Shown: positions 14,356 through 22,453 of the stretch, piece by piece | How positions within the stretch are numbered: the stretch's first letter is position 1 | Layout: the number at the start of each line of letters is the position of its first letter | NCBI GenBank assembly: GCA_009780515.1 | Contig: WQZX01000001.1 | Location: 117,079-181,078, forward strand | DNA length: 64,000 nt | DNA from: Nocardioidaceae bacterium | GTDB lineage: Bacteria > Actinomycetota > Actinomycetes > Propionibacteriales > Nocardioidaceae | Direction: 5' to 3' | Translations under genes and position numbers: made by a program | The notes under the pieces: generated by a model | The model's database searches: none | What the model was told of the DNA's origin: nothing | Seen by the model: the letters and a program-made list of their open reading frames with translations, nothing else

Positions 14356-16158
14356 ATGGCAGGCGTCCGGCGGATCATCGACGAGGTCAGCGCGTCGTCA
14401 CTTGCCAACATGCTCAACGGCGACGCCCGTCGGCGTCCGGTCGTAGTCATCACTGTGCCCACGGGGCGCACTGAGCCGTGGATCGATGTCGAGGAGGTCG
14501 CCCGCGAGGCGGGCAACCTCGCCGAGGTCTACCTGATGCCGACCGGGCCCTTCACGTGGGAGTTCTCCAACCGCATGGCCGAGGGCACGCAGGTGTACGG
14601 CGGTGCGGGTCGTGTGTACCCGGTCGGTCACGAGTGGGCGTCTGATCTCTCGAAGTCACCGCTCCGCTTCGCGTTCAACGCGGCTGACGGTGAGCGCGCG
14701 ACACAGCACCTGATCTCCGATCTGTTCCGCATGGCAGCGGCCGCGGGGCTTCTCCAGGAACTGCCCGCACACGCGCTCCGAGAGCTCAGCGGCGTCGTCA
14801 AGATGACGGTCGCCGGCCGCGCATTGGTCGACATCGGCGGAAGTTTCCCTGCGGCGATCGCGGAGGAACTCACCGTCGAGGATGTGCCCATCGAGCGCAT
14901 CGCGCGACCAGGCCAGCGCATCCGCGGCTGGTATGACGCCGACACCAATCGCCTCGACGTGACGAAGTTCCTCCGCGCGGGACCAGAGGCGCTCGCCGGA
15001 TACAACGTCGGCGACGTCGTGCTCACGCGGGTGACAAGGGTCCGGACCGGCAGGGCCGAGCTCATGCTTTACCCGAAGACTTCCACTCCGGCCGTCACAG
15101 TGACCGTGCTCCGCGCGGACGTCACCACGAACCCGGCTGACGACCTGACCACGCTGATGACCACTGGCGAGGTCATTCCGGCGCGCGTGGCCGCGCCCGG
15201 GCCGTCTTGGTCCTTGGTTCTCAACGATGTCGACGATGACGAACACGTGGCCGACGCCCCGTCGCTGCTGGAGGGCGGTCCGGCATGGCTCGTCGCAGAA
15301 GCCGAGACCATAGAAGCCGCTCCGCCCCAGCCGCTGGCGATGCCGACGCCCACCCCGCCTCGGCCCCGCGAGGCTCCCTCCCAGTATCCGGCAGCAACTC
15401 CGGCAGCTATCGCTCCTCCTCGGCCAAGCCCTGCACTGCTCGACAACCGGAGATCGAGCGCAGGTTCCGCGCCAGCCGATGCGGCCCGCGCGACTCAACC
15501 GCCGGACTCAACGCGCGCCCTCCTTCTCAAGATCGACGGGCTCACTGCCGAAGTCGCGGGCCTGAAGCGCGAAGCGCACGGTCTCCGCGAGCAACTGCTC
15601 GCCGGAGTCGATGAGCGCGACCAACTGCGATACCTCCTCGACCAGGCCGAGCGAAACTTCAACCGCGCGGAGAACGAACTGAAGGCGACTCGTGCCCGTC
15701 TCCGGAAGGCCAGCACCGCTAGGCCGGCGACCACCGCTGGGGACGGCCCTCAGTTCGCCGACGCCGAGCAGGGTTTCCGCTACCTCGTCCTCACCCAATG
15801 GGCCACGCGCACGCTGCCCGTTGAGCAACCTGAGCGCCCCCTCGACGAATACATCCTCGGCCCCCGATTCCTGGACTCGCTCGGGCGACTCGAAGGCATC
15901 AAGACGGCCAAGGTTGCCGACGTCGTGTTCGAGATCGTGACTGGACTCGCCCCGCAACTCCCTAGCCGCGAGGTTCACCATCTCCGCACAGGGCCGGGCG
16001 GCGATGACCCGGTCCGTGTACGGGAGGACGGCGCCGTCGCCTGGCGAGCCAGCCTGCAGGTCAACACACCCTCCGCACGCCGCATCCACTACTGGGTCCT
16101 GCCCGGCAGCCCGATCGAGTTTGCCCGCGTCGCGACCCACGACGACCTCGACGTCTGA
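14356..16158 (+). CDS. Unknown 600-aa protein with a basic-fold N-domain, S1-like segment and coiled coil
   Basis: I do not recognise a named family. Residues 1-135 form an alpha/beta domain with the striking stretch TQVYGGAGRVYPVGHEW. Residues about 180-295 (NVGDVVLTRVTRVRTGRAELML, then a repeat-like VIPARVAAPGPSWSLVLND) look like beta-barrel units of the S1/OB type. A long Pro/Ala-rich linker (about 300-385) leads to a heptad-rich coiled coil (about 395-460, from LLLKIDGLTAEVAGLKREA). A compact C-terminal domain (about 485-600) includes PLDEYILGPRFLDSLGRL. The ATG at 14356 follows a leaderless-type promoter. It is transcribed divergently from the zinc-knuckle operon and flanked on the other side by two more tiny Cys-rich genes. 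A role with RNA or other nucleic acid is an inference from those neighbours. Confidence 0.8.
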   Translation: MAGVRRIIDEVSASSLANMLNGDARRRPVVVITVPTGRTEPWIDVEEVAREAGNLAEVYLMPTGPFTWEFSNRMAEGTQVYGGAGRVYPVGHEWASDLSKSPLRFAFNAADGERATQHLISDLFRMAAAAGLLQELPAHALRELSGVVKMTVAGRALVDIGGSFPAAIAEELTVEDVPIERIARPGQRIRGWYDADTNRLDVTKFLRAGPEALAGYNVGDVVLTRVTRVRTGRAELMLYPKTSTPAVTVTVLRADVTTNPADDLTTLMTTGEVIPARVAAPGPSWSLVLNDVDDDEHVADAPSLLEGGPAWLVAEAETIEAAPPQPLAMPTPTPPRPREAPSQYPAATPAAIAPPRPSPALLDNRRSSAGSAPADAARATQPPDSTRALLLKIDGLTAEVAGLKREAHGLREQLLAGVDERDQLRYLLDQAERNFNRAENELKATRARLRKASTARPATTAGDGPQFADAEQGFRYLVLTQWATRTLPVEQPERPLDEYILGPRFLDSLGRLEGIKTAKVADVVFEIVTGLAPQLPSREVHHLRTGPGGDDPVRVREDGAVAWRASLQVNTPSARRIHYWVLPGSPIEFARVATHDDLDV

Positions 16159-16314
16159 GAGCCAGACCGGTTCTTCGACATATCCGTCGAATCCGCTGAC
16201 GGGGCAGGAGCACCCGGGGCATTCTTGTCGGCAGAACCCGCAGGAGACCCGAGACTCCGGCGGGTTCTTCCATGTCCAGCGAAAGGTCGGCACGTCGTCG
16301 TACTCTCGCTCCAT
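16159..16314 (-). other. Possible start of a Cys-rich minus-strand reading frame
   Basis: From an ATG at 16314 the minus strand reads about 50 residues with GC-rich third positions and a dense Cys cluster (CGFCRQECPGCSC), as in zinc-binding proteins. The frame has no stop until 15508, so beyond 16158 it would lie entirely antisense to the 600-aa gene, where it looks like a shadow. It has no good ribosome site. It may be a truncated relative of the neighbouring small zinc genes, or chance. Confidence 0.25.
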
Positions 16315-16376
16315 GCGATACCGGACGAAGCCATCCCGCCCTCCGTGGCGGGAGTTTGTCACGGATCGGAGCCAAC

Positions 16377-16538
16377 ATGGCTCATTCCCCGCATCGGCAG
16401 CACAAGAGCTGCCAGCTCTGTAAGCCCTACAAGAACCGCCGCAACGGCCGCGCTGTGCGTGAGCCGTGGGCGGTCCTCCGCAAGACCGGCAAGCGTCGGC
16501 GCCTTCGTCGTCGCGACCTCGGCGACGCCAACGAGTAG
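16377..16538 (+). CDS. Small basic CxxC protein (53 aa)
   Basis: A 53-aa, strongly basic protein (over one third Arg/Lys/His) with one CQLC pair near residue 12 and the segment NRRNGRAVREPWAVLRKTG. GGAG lies 7 nt before the ATG at 16377. Similar tiny Arg-rich proteins with a CxxC near the N-terminus occur across actinobacteria without known function. The single CxxC could complete a zinc site by dimerisation. It converges on the zinc-ribbon gene 16545-16667 with 6 nt between their stops. Confidence 0.55.
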   Translation: MAHSPHRQHKSCQLCKPYKNRRNGRAVREPWAVLRKTGKRRRLRRRDLGDANE

Positions 16539-16544
16539 GCCGTC

Positions 16545-16667
16545 TCAGTGGCAGGGAGCGCCTTCGCAGCACGGGCGAATGTAGCCGCACCCGTCGCAGC
16601 GCTCGTGGGAGGTCTCCCAGCGGAGCATGTGGCCGCAGTTCGGGCACGGCTCGGTCAGGTCAGCCAT
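16545..16667 (-). CDS. Tiny zinc-ribbon protein (40 aa)
   Basis: A 40-aa protein: CPNC (residues 8-11), then CDGC (25-28), then CC and C near the end, a complete zinc ribbon with a spare Cys cluster. The ATG at 16667 was chosen over a longer frame because a TAGCCT -10 box lies exactly 7 nt upstream (minus strand, 16675-16680), the leaderless layout. It is the fifth Cys-rich mini-gene within 3 kb. Confidence 0.6.
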   Translation of the reverse strand: MADLTEPCPNCGHMLRWETSHERCDGCGYIRPCCEGAPCH

Positions 16668-16768
16668 GGCCACGAGGCTAGACCGAAACGATCGTTGGGT
16701 GCTCCGTCGACACGGCGGAGCGCCCCACGCACCTCCTTGATGAGCACTCATCCATCGAGGAGGACGCG

Positions 16769-17167
16769 ATGCCCACGTTCAATGACCCCGTAGTGGACGC
16801 GGACGAAGTTCGCGAGGCAGTCCGCGGACTCGCCCACGCGACGCGGAACATGAAAGACCCGACGGCGATCTACAGCGTTATCGGCTCACTAAGTTCGGCG
16901 CTCGGCTCCATGGCCCAGGTACTCGAGCAGCTCGGTGCGACCCATGACCGCGCGCCCGCCAACGACGGCACGGGACCGATGGCACGAACCGACCGCGCGA
17001 CGGCCTACCAGGTCTCGTGGGAACTCCACCGCGCAGCGGAGATGGTCAGCCAGGTCGCCGCGGCGGTCGATCGCGCCCATCAGATCGAGGCCAGGATCAC
17101 CTACGACGTCCACCTCCCGGTCGCACCGCTCCCGGGCGCCCGGCGCGAACCGGGTCTCTCTCTGTGA
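16769..17167 (+). CDS. Hypothetical conserved protein of the transfer operon (132 aa)
   Basis: A 132-aa mostly helical protein with a strong ribosome site (GAGGAGG) before the ATG at 16769. The conserved-looking core is VREAVRGLAHATRNMKDPTAIYSVIGSLSSAL, followed by a second helical block (AYQVSWELHRAAEMVSQVAAAVDRAHQ). Its stop overlaps the GTG of the VirB4-like gene, so it belongs to the conjugation backbone and marks the point where backbone genes resume after the zinc-protein cargo. I assign no function; a small accessory to the ATPase is likely from the coupling. Confidence 0.75.
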   Translation: MPTFNDPVVDADEVREAVRGLAHATRNMKDPTAIYSVIGSLSSALGSMAQVLEQLGATHDRAPANDGTGPMARTDRATAYQVSWELHRAAEMVSQVAAAVDRAHQIEARITYDVHLPVAPLPGARREPGLSL

Positions 17168-18654
17168 ACGACCGGTACGAGGAGCACCGGCTCCACTCCA
17201 GCGTGCTCGTCACACCCGGACGCGAGCGGCACCGTGATCGCAGGCTGCGGAAGGCCTCCGCCCGAGCCCTGGTCGCAGAGGACCGCGAGGCACGACGGAC
17301 CCTCGCCAAGCAGAAGGCCGATGCTCTCGCCGCAGAGCGGCGATCCACCGTGACCCTCCCCGCCTCAGGGGAACCCGGGTCGGCGACTCTGCGTACGCCG
17401 GGCCGCCTCCGACTCCCCCGCCACCAGGACACCTCCGCCACCCTCGCCGGCGCGTACCCGTTCCTCGCCGAAGGCGGCCTCGGCGCCGACGGTGTCTTCG
17501 TCGGCCAGGATCTCTACTCCGGCTCCTCCTTCGTCTACGACCCGTGGGTCCTGTACGCCCGCGGCCTCATCACCGCCCCGAACCTCGTCCTCGCCGGCAT
17601 CGTCGGCGCAGGCAAGTCGTCGCTCGCGAAGAGCCTGTACACCCGCTCCATGCCGTTCGGGCGCCGTGTCTATGTCCCCGGGGACCCCAAGGGTGAGCAC
17701 ACGCCCGTCGCCGAAGCGGTCGGCGGCAAGGCGATCGCTCTCGGGCATGGGATGCCCAACCGGCTCAACCCGCTCGATGAGGGCCACCGCCCGGCGGGAC
17801 TCGATGACATCCAGTGGGCCAGCCAGGTCACCAGTAGGCGCCGCGACCTCATCGGCGCGCTCGCCGAGACCGTCCTCGACCGCCGCCTGACGCCCCTGGA
17901 GCACACCGCGGTCGACCTCGCGCTCGATCGGACAGTCCGGGGCACCGACGTACCGGTCCTGCCGATGGTGGTCGACCGACTCCTTGCCCCCGACCCGAGC
18001 GATGACCACGACGGACGGCTCACCGAGGACGGCCGCCTCGTCGGCCACGCACTGCGTCGCCTGGTCGCGGGCGACCTGGCGGGGCTCTTCGACGGACCCT
18101 CGACCGTCGACTTCGACCCGAGCCTCCCGATGATCTCCCTCGACCTGTCCCGCGTCGCCGAGAACGCGACCCTCATCTCGGTCCTGATGACCTGCGCCTC
18201 CGCCTGGATGGAGTCCGCACTCATGGACCCCAATGGCGGACCGCGGTGGGTCGTGTACGACGAGGCCTGGCGCCTCATGTCCCACCCCGCGCTGCTGCGG
18301 CGGATGGACGCCCACTGGCGACTCGCGCGGCACTACGGGATCGCGAACATGCTGATCTTCCACAAGCTCTCCGACCTCGACAACGTCGGCGACCAGGGCT
18401 CTGCCATGCGCGCCCTCGCCTCCTCGCTCCTCGCGAACGCCGAGACCCGCATTGTCTACCGCCAGGAGTCAGACCAGATCGGGCCGACGTCTGCCGCGTT
18501 GGGGCTGACCGGCACGGAGCAGGCGCTGATCCCGACGCTGGGCACCGGCCAGGGGCTGTGGCGGATCAAGAGCCGCTCCTTCGTCGTACAGCACCAGATG
18601 CATCCGGCCGAGGCAACTTTGTTCGACACCTCCGCTCGCGCCGCCGGGCGGTGA
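17164..18654 (+). CDS. VirB4-like conjugation ATPase
   Basis: A 496-aa ATPase that energises assembly and transfer through the conjugation channel. After a charged N-terminal segment, the ATPase core starts at about residue 120. Walker A is GIVGAGKSS (about 145-153) and Walker B is WVVYDEAW (about 362-369), with the GDPKGEHTPVAEAVGG and NPLDEG segments typical of actinobacterial VirB4/TraC-like ATPases. It lacks the usual VirB4 N-terminal half, which is supplied by the SCO6880-family protein. The GTG start at 17164 overlaps the upstream stop (GTGA). A longer frame upstream would overlap the previous gene in another frame. The stop overlaps the next GTG. Confidence 0.9.
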   Translation: MNDRYEEHRLHSSVLVTPGRERHRDRRLRKASARALVAEDREARRTLAKQKADALAAERRSTVTLPASGEPGSATLRTPGRLRLPRHQDTSATLAGAYPFLAEGGLGADGVFVGQDLYSGSSFVYDPWVLYARGLITAPNLVLAGIVGAGKSSLAKSLYTRSMPFGRRVYVPGDPKGEHTPVAEAVGGKAIALGHGMPNRLNPLDEGHRPAGLDDIQWASQVTSRRRDLIGALAETVLDRRLTPLEHTAVDLALDRTVRGTDVPVLPMVVDRLLAPDPSDDHDGRLTEDGRLVGHALRRLVAGDLAGLFDGPSTVDFDPSLPMISLDLSRVAENATLISVLMTCASAWMESALMDPNGGPRWVVYDEAWRLMSHPALLRRMDAHWRLARHYGIANMLIFHKLSDLDNVGDQGSAMRALASSLLANAETRIVYRQESDQIGPTSAALGLTGTEQALIPTLGTGQGLWRIKSRSFVVQHQMHPAEATLFDTSARAAGR

Positions 18655-18992
18655 GTCCGACGACCCACCTACTCGCCATCCTCACCACCTGCTGGGGAGT
18701 CGTGATGGGCCTCGCCCCAGCGCTGCAGATCCGCATCATGGTCCGCAACCGCTCCGCAGGCGACACCTCCGCCTGCTGGGTGGTGATCCTGCTGATCGGG
18801 CTGTTGCTGTGGCTGGCCTACGGCACCGTGACGGGCTCCGCGCCGCTGGTGATCACGAATGCCGTCTCCTGCACCGTGCTGCTCATCCTCCTCGCCACCA
18901 TCGCCTACTTCCGGGGCAGGCAACCGCGACGCACCTCACCGGTGTCACCGTCCGAAGGAGGCAGCCATGTACGCATCGCCGACCGCGCGTGA
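18651..18992 (+). CDS. SemiSWEET/PQ-loop-like three-TM membrane protein
   Basis: A 113-aa protein with three hydrophobic helices (about residues 6-28, 40-58, 66-88). The first ends in APALQIRIMVRNRSAGDTS, which matches the PQ-loop signature of SemiSWEET sugar transporters (P-x-LQ followed by basic residues and SxxxxS). SemiSWEETs dimerise to move sugars, but in conjugation loci such proteins may have been recruited as structural channel subunits. The GTG at 18651 overlaps the VirB4 stop, and the gene overlaps the ArdC-like gene by 26 nt. This tight coupling argues for a role in transfer rather than sugar uptake. Confidence 0.7.
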   Translation: MSPTTHLLAILTTCWGVVMGLAPALQIRIMVRNRSAGDTSACWVVILLIGLLLWLAYGTVTGSAPLVITNAVSCTVLLILLATIAYFRGRQPRRTSPVSPSEGGSHVRIADRA

Positions 18993-20031
18993 CGCCAGAC
19001 TCGAAGCGCTTCACGCGCAGCTCACGAGCGCGGTCGAGGCGCTCGTCTCCGGCGAGGACTGGAAGCGGGCGCTGACCTTCGCCGCCCGGTTCCGCTCCCG
19101 AAGCTTCAACAACACCATGCTGATCTACGCCCAGCACGCAGCGGCGTACGGCGAGGGGCGGGTGCCTGAGCCGACCCCGACGTACGTCGCTGGCTTCCAC
19201 CAGTGGCTCTCCCTCGGACGGCATGTCGAGAAGGGCCAACGCGGCTACGGCATCCTCGCGCCTGTCACCGCCAGGTTCGCGTCCCGGACCCCGGCCGACG
19301 ACGGGTCGTGGCACCGCCTCTCACGCGGCGAGAGGCCCGCCGCTGGCGAGGTGGTGAGGTCGAAGCTGGTCGGCCTCAAGCCGACGCACGTCTGGGACGT
19401 CTTCCAGACAGCCGGCGACCCCGTACCCGAACTCCCCCGCCCGAACCTCCTCCAGGGCGAAGCCCCCGCGGGCCTCTGGGACGGTCTCGCCGACCAGATC
19501 ACCGCCGCGGGATTCGAGCTGCGGCTGGTGTCCTCGGCAGCAGCGATCGGCGGCGCCAACGGGATCACCGACTTCCTCTCCCGCGAGGTCTCGATCCGCG
19601 TCGACATGGACGACGCGGCCCAGGTCAAGACCCTCGCCCACGAGCTCGGCCACGTCCTCCTCCACGCACCACCCGAGAACAAGCTCTCCACCGAGCTCGC
19701 CGCCGATGCGACCCTGCACCGCGGCGTCGCCGAGGTCGAAGCCGAGTCCGTCGCGCTGATGGTCGGGGCCGCCCACGGCCTCGACACCTCCTCCTACACG
19801 GTCCCCTATGTGTCCACGTGGGCCGCGAGTGTGCAGGGCAAGACTCCCGTCGAAGTCGTCCAGTCGACCGCCGAACGTGTCAGAGCCACCGCGCTCGGCA
19901 TCCTGGACAAGCTCGACACACCCAAGATCGGCGACGGGAACCCGCCCGGACTCGACCGCGACGGGCTCGGCCACCGCCAGACCGCCGTGAGCAACGCCGT
20001 ACGACGTAGTGAGGCGGTGCTCGGCCTATGA
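18967..20031 (+). CDS. ardC: ArdC-like antirestriction protein with HExxH metallopeptidase domain
   Basis: A 354-aa protein. The N-terminal ArdC-type ssDNA-binding domain (about 1-110) includes FAARFRSRSFNNTMLIYAQ and the GFHQWLSLGRHVEKGQRG segment. The C-terminal metallopeptidase-like domain has the zinc motif LAHELGHVLLH (about residues 221-231) and the downstream EAES Glu. ArdC proteins protect incoming single-stranded DNA from host restriction during conjugative entry. The ATG at 18967 follows AAGGAGG. It overlaps the upstream membrane protein gene by 26 nt and the next by ATGA, so it is produced together with the transfer apparatus. Confidence 0.85.
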   Translation: MYASPTARDARLEALHAQLTSAVEALVSGEDWKRALTFAARFRSRSFNNTMLIYAQHAAAYGEGRVPEPTPTYVAGFHQWLSLGRHVEKGQRGYGILAPVTARFASRTPADDGSWHRLSRGERPAAGEVVRSKLVGLKPTHVWDVFQTAGDPVPELPRPNLLQGEAPAGLWDGLADQITAAGFELRLVSSAAAIGGANGITDFLSREVSIRVDMDDAAQVKTLAHELGHVLLHAPPENKLSTELAADATLHRGVAEVEAESVALMVGAAHGLDTSSYTVPYVSTWAASVQGKTPVEVVQSTAERVRATALGILDKLDTPKIGDGNPPGLDRDGLGHRQTAVSNAVRRSEAVLGL

Positions 20032-20504
20032 AGGTCCCCGTCGTCCTCAGCGCAGTGCAGGTCCACATCGACGCCGAAGGAACTCTCTCGGTCAAGCTCG
20101 ACGGCGAACCGTACGCCGCAGACCGTCACCTCGGCCGCGCCGATCTCGGAGCGCTCCTCGACGAGATCACCGCGGCCCGTGACACCGCGGTCCGCGTCGA
20201 GGTCTGCGAAGCGGACGGCACCACGTACGCCGACATCGCAACTCCCCCCGAACGCCCGGCACCGGCAGGCCTGCCACCAACGAAGGAGCCTTCAACCGTC
20301 CCGCGGCCTCACGCGCTCGCCGGTGCCGGCTTCGACCCCGGCGAGGAGGTGGCGCTCGCCTACGTGGTCACTCGCCAGCCCGCCGACTCCGATGGCCACG
20401 CCGCGATCAACCTCCCCCCGGCCCTTCTGGCTGCGACGCAAGGCGGCCTGGTCATGCTGGGCCTGACCTCCCAGAAGGTGGCGCCGGTAGAGGCACCGGC
20501 ATGA
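20028..20504 (+). CDS. Hypothetical protein coupled to ardC and traG
   Basis: A 158-aa protein. Residues 1-70 look like a small alpha/beta domain (VQVHIDAEGTLSVKLDGEPYAAD), residues 75-105 are a Pro/Thr-rich linker, and residues 105-150 are a second small domain (PGEEVALAYVVTRQPADSDGHA). It starts in the ArdC-like stop (ATGA) and ends over the start of the coupling-protein gene. No family is recognised. It could be an adaptor between substrate and coupling protein, by position only. Confidence 0.7.
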   Translation: MKVPVVLSAVQVHIDAEGTLSVKLDGEPYAADRHLGRADLGALLDEITAARDTAVRVEVCEADGTTYADIATPPERPAPAGLPPTKEPSTVPRPHALAGAGFDPGEEVALAYVVTRQPADSDGHAAINLPPALLAATQGGLVMLGLTSQKVAPVEAPA

Positions 20505-22213
20505 ACACCGGCGTACGGCGCGTCGATGACGACCTGGTCAACTTCGCGCTGATCGGCATCGGTGCAGTGTTCGCGCTGGCCGCGACCTTGCGAGGTGCCG
20601 GAAGCATCGTCACCCGGCTCACCGGCACACCGCAGCCACGGTCGGGGGTCGCGTCCGGACTGCGCGTGCTCGTACGGCCGGGCGACCCCGCAGCCGCGCT
20701 CGCCGCGCCAGGCATGTCCGCCGTCGCCTACTGGAGCGTCGTCGCCGGGATCCTGGCGGCGATCGCCGCCATGGCGTACGTCGCGTGGCGCGTCATCGCT
20801 CGAGTTCGGCACCATGCCGCGCACGATCCGCACCGGATCGTCGGGATCGCCACCCGTGCCGACATCGCACCGGTCGCGTCCAAGCGCGCGCTCGTACGCC
20901 GCGGACGAACCCTGCGTCCATCGCTGCCACGTCCGAACGCCGAGGACGTCGGCTACCTGCTCGGCCGCTCCTGTGGACAGGAGATCTGGGCCTCGGTCGA
21001 GGACTCCATCCTCATCGTCGGCCCACCTCGCTCCGGCAAGGGCCTGCATCTAGTCATCAATGCGATCCTCGACGCGCCGGGCTCGGTCGTCACCACCTCG
21101 ACCCGACCCGACAACATCACCGCGACCCTCCATGCTCGCCAGGAGCGAGGGCCCGTCGCGGTCTTCGACCCACAGCGCCTCGCCGCCGAACTCGACATCC
21201 CGCCCGGCCAGCGCTGGTCGCTCGTGCGGGGATGCGACGACCCGCTCACCGCCATGATCCGTGCCAACGGCCTCGCCGCATCCACCGGCCTGTCCTCGGG
21301 CGGCGTGGAATCAGGCGGCTTCTGGGAGGGCAAGACCCGTGCCGCGCTCCAAGCCCTGCTCCACGCCGCCGCTTTGGAGAAGCTCACCACCAGAACCCTG
21401 TTCGAGTGGTCACTCGCACCGGCCGCAGCCAGCGACGCGGTCGGCATCCTGGCCAGCCACCCGCAAGCCGCCAAGGGCTGGGGCGACTCACTCGAGTCGA
21501 TGATCAACTCAGATCCCCGCACCCGCGACTCCATCTGGATGGCCGTAGCCGAAGCGCTCTCCTGCCTCGCGGACCCACGCGTCCTCGACGCCGTCAGCCC
21601 GACACCCGGCGACGAGTTCGACCCGCGGCAGTTCCTCACCAACAACGGCAGCCTCTACATGCTCGCTACCGGTGCGGGCGCGGGCGCATCCTGGTCGCTC
21701 GTCGCAGCACTCATCGAGGACCTCGCAGAGACCGCCCGGCACCTGGCCGCCGGATCTCCCGGCGCACGGCTGGACCCGCCTCTGCTACTGGCACTCGACG
21801 AGATCGGCAACCTGGCCCCGCTCCCCTCGCTGCCGGTGCTGATGGCCGAAGGCGGAGGCACCGGCATCACCGCCATGCCCGTACTGCAGTCGCTGTCCCA
21901 AGCACGGGACCGCTGGAGCAGCCACGCCGCCAGCGCGATCTGGGACGCCTCCATCGTCAAGGTCATCCTCGGCGGGGCCTCCGCCTCCCACGACCTCCAA
22001 GAGCTGTCCGTGCTGATCGGCGAGCGCGACGAACTCTCCGACAGCATCACCGTCGGCGACTACGGCTCACGGTCCCTCCAGCGCTCCACCCGCCGCGTCC
22101 CCATCCTGCCGCCCGAGAAGATCCGCACCCTGCCCTTCGGCACCGGCCTCGTGCTGCTGCGCAGCGCGCCACCGATCGTCGCAAAACTGCACCCGTGGAC
22201 GAGCAGGCCCTGA
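20501..22213 (+). CDS. VirD4/TraG-type coupling protein (T4CP)
   Basis: A 570-aa hexameric ATPase that brings the DNA substrate to the conjugation channel. Two N-terminal TM helices (about 13-30 and 75-97) anchor it. Walker A is VGPPRSGKG (about 173-181), Walker B is LLALDEIGNLAPLPSLP (about residues 428-444), and the C-terminal TraM-recognition-type segment includes LQSLSQARDRW and ILGGASASHDLQELSVLIG. Length and layout agree with actinobacterial TraG/VirD4 proteins of T4SS-type ICEs. A 4-nt overlap couples it to the upstream gene. It ends the core transfer operon; the defence cargo begins 240 bp later. Confidence 0.92.
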   Translation: MNTGVRRVDDDLVNFALIGIGAVFALAATLRGAGSIVTRLTGTPQPRSGVASGLRVLVRPGDPAAALAAPGMSAVAYWSVVAGILAAIAAMAYVAWRVIARVRHHAAHDPHRIVGIATRADIAPVASKRALVRRGRTLRPSLPRPNAEDVGYLLGRSCGQEIWASVEDSILIVGPPRSGKGLHLVINAILDAPGSVVTTSTRPDNITATLHARQERGPVAVFDPQRLAAELDIPPGQRWSLVRGCDDPLTAMIRANGLAASTGLSSGGVESGGFWEGKTRAALQALLHAAALEKLTTRTLFEWSLAPAAASDAVGILASHPQAAKGWGDSLESMINSDPRTRDSIWMAVAEALSCLADPRVLDAVSPTPGDEFDPRQFLTNNGSLYMLATGAGAGASWSLVAALIEDLAETARHLAAGSPGARLDPPLLLALDEIGNLAPLPSLPVLMAEGGGTGITAMPVLQSLSQARDRWSSHAASAIWDASIVKVILGGASASHDLQELSVLIGERDELSDSITVGDYGSRSLQRSTRRVPILPPEKIRTLPFGTGLVLLRSAPPIVAKLHPWTSRP

Positions 22214-22439
22214 CTCCGCTGCCGACACTCCGGCCAGAGTGATCGCCCTTCTCGAGAGCCTGTTTGGCGGGGAACGCGAACCTGCCTTGGTCGATGCTGC
22301 TCCGGGCTCGAGCACGCCGACGCTCGTTCGAGAAGGACGTGCTTACCGTTCAACGCCCGCCTGACACGCGGGCCAGACATCGCGTCGCGCGAAGGAGGGC
22401 TTGTGTCTGGTTTCGCCCTCGACTGGACCTGCCCGCCGC

Positions 22440-22445
22440 TAGGTT
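22440..22445 (+). promoter_or_regulatory. -10 box of a probable leaderless promoter for the SIR2 gene
   Basis: TAGGTT is followed by 8 nt and the ATG at 22454. An alternative GTG start at 22403, in the same frame, has a strong AAGGAGGG site, so the start choice is open. Confidence 0.4.
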
Positions 22446-22453
22446 TCTTTGCT

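Noticed and set aside
20785..22242. Long plus-strand frame of 485 codons over the coupling-protein gene
   Set aside because: Arg/Pro/Ala-rich composition with no domain; it is the shifted frame of the real VirD4/TraG gene, which has Walker motifs and TM helices.
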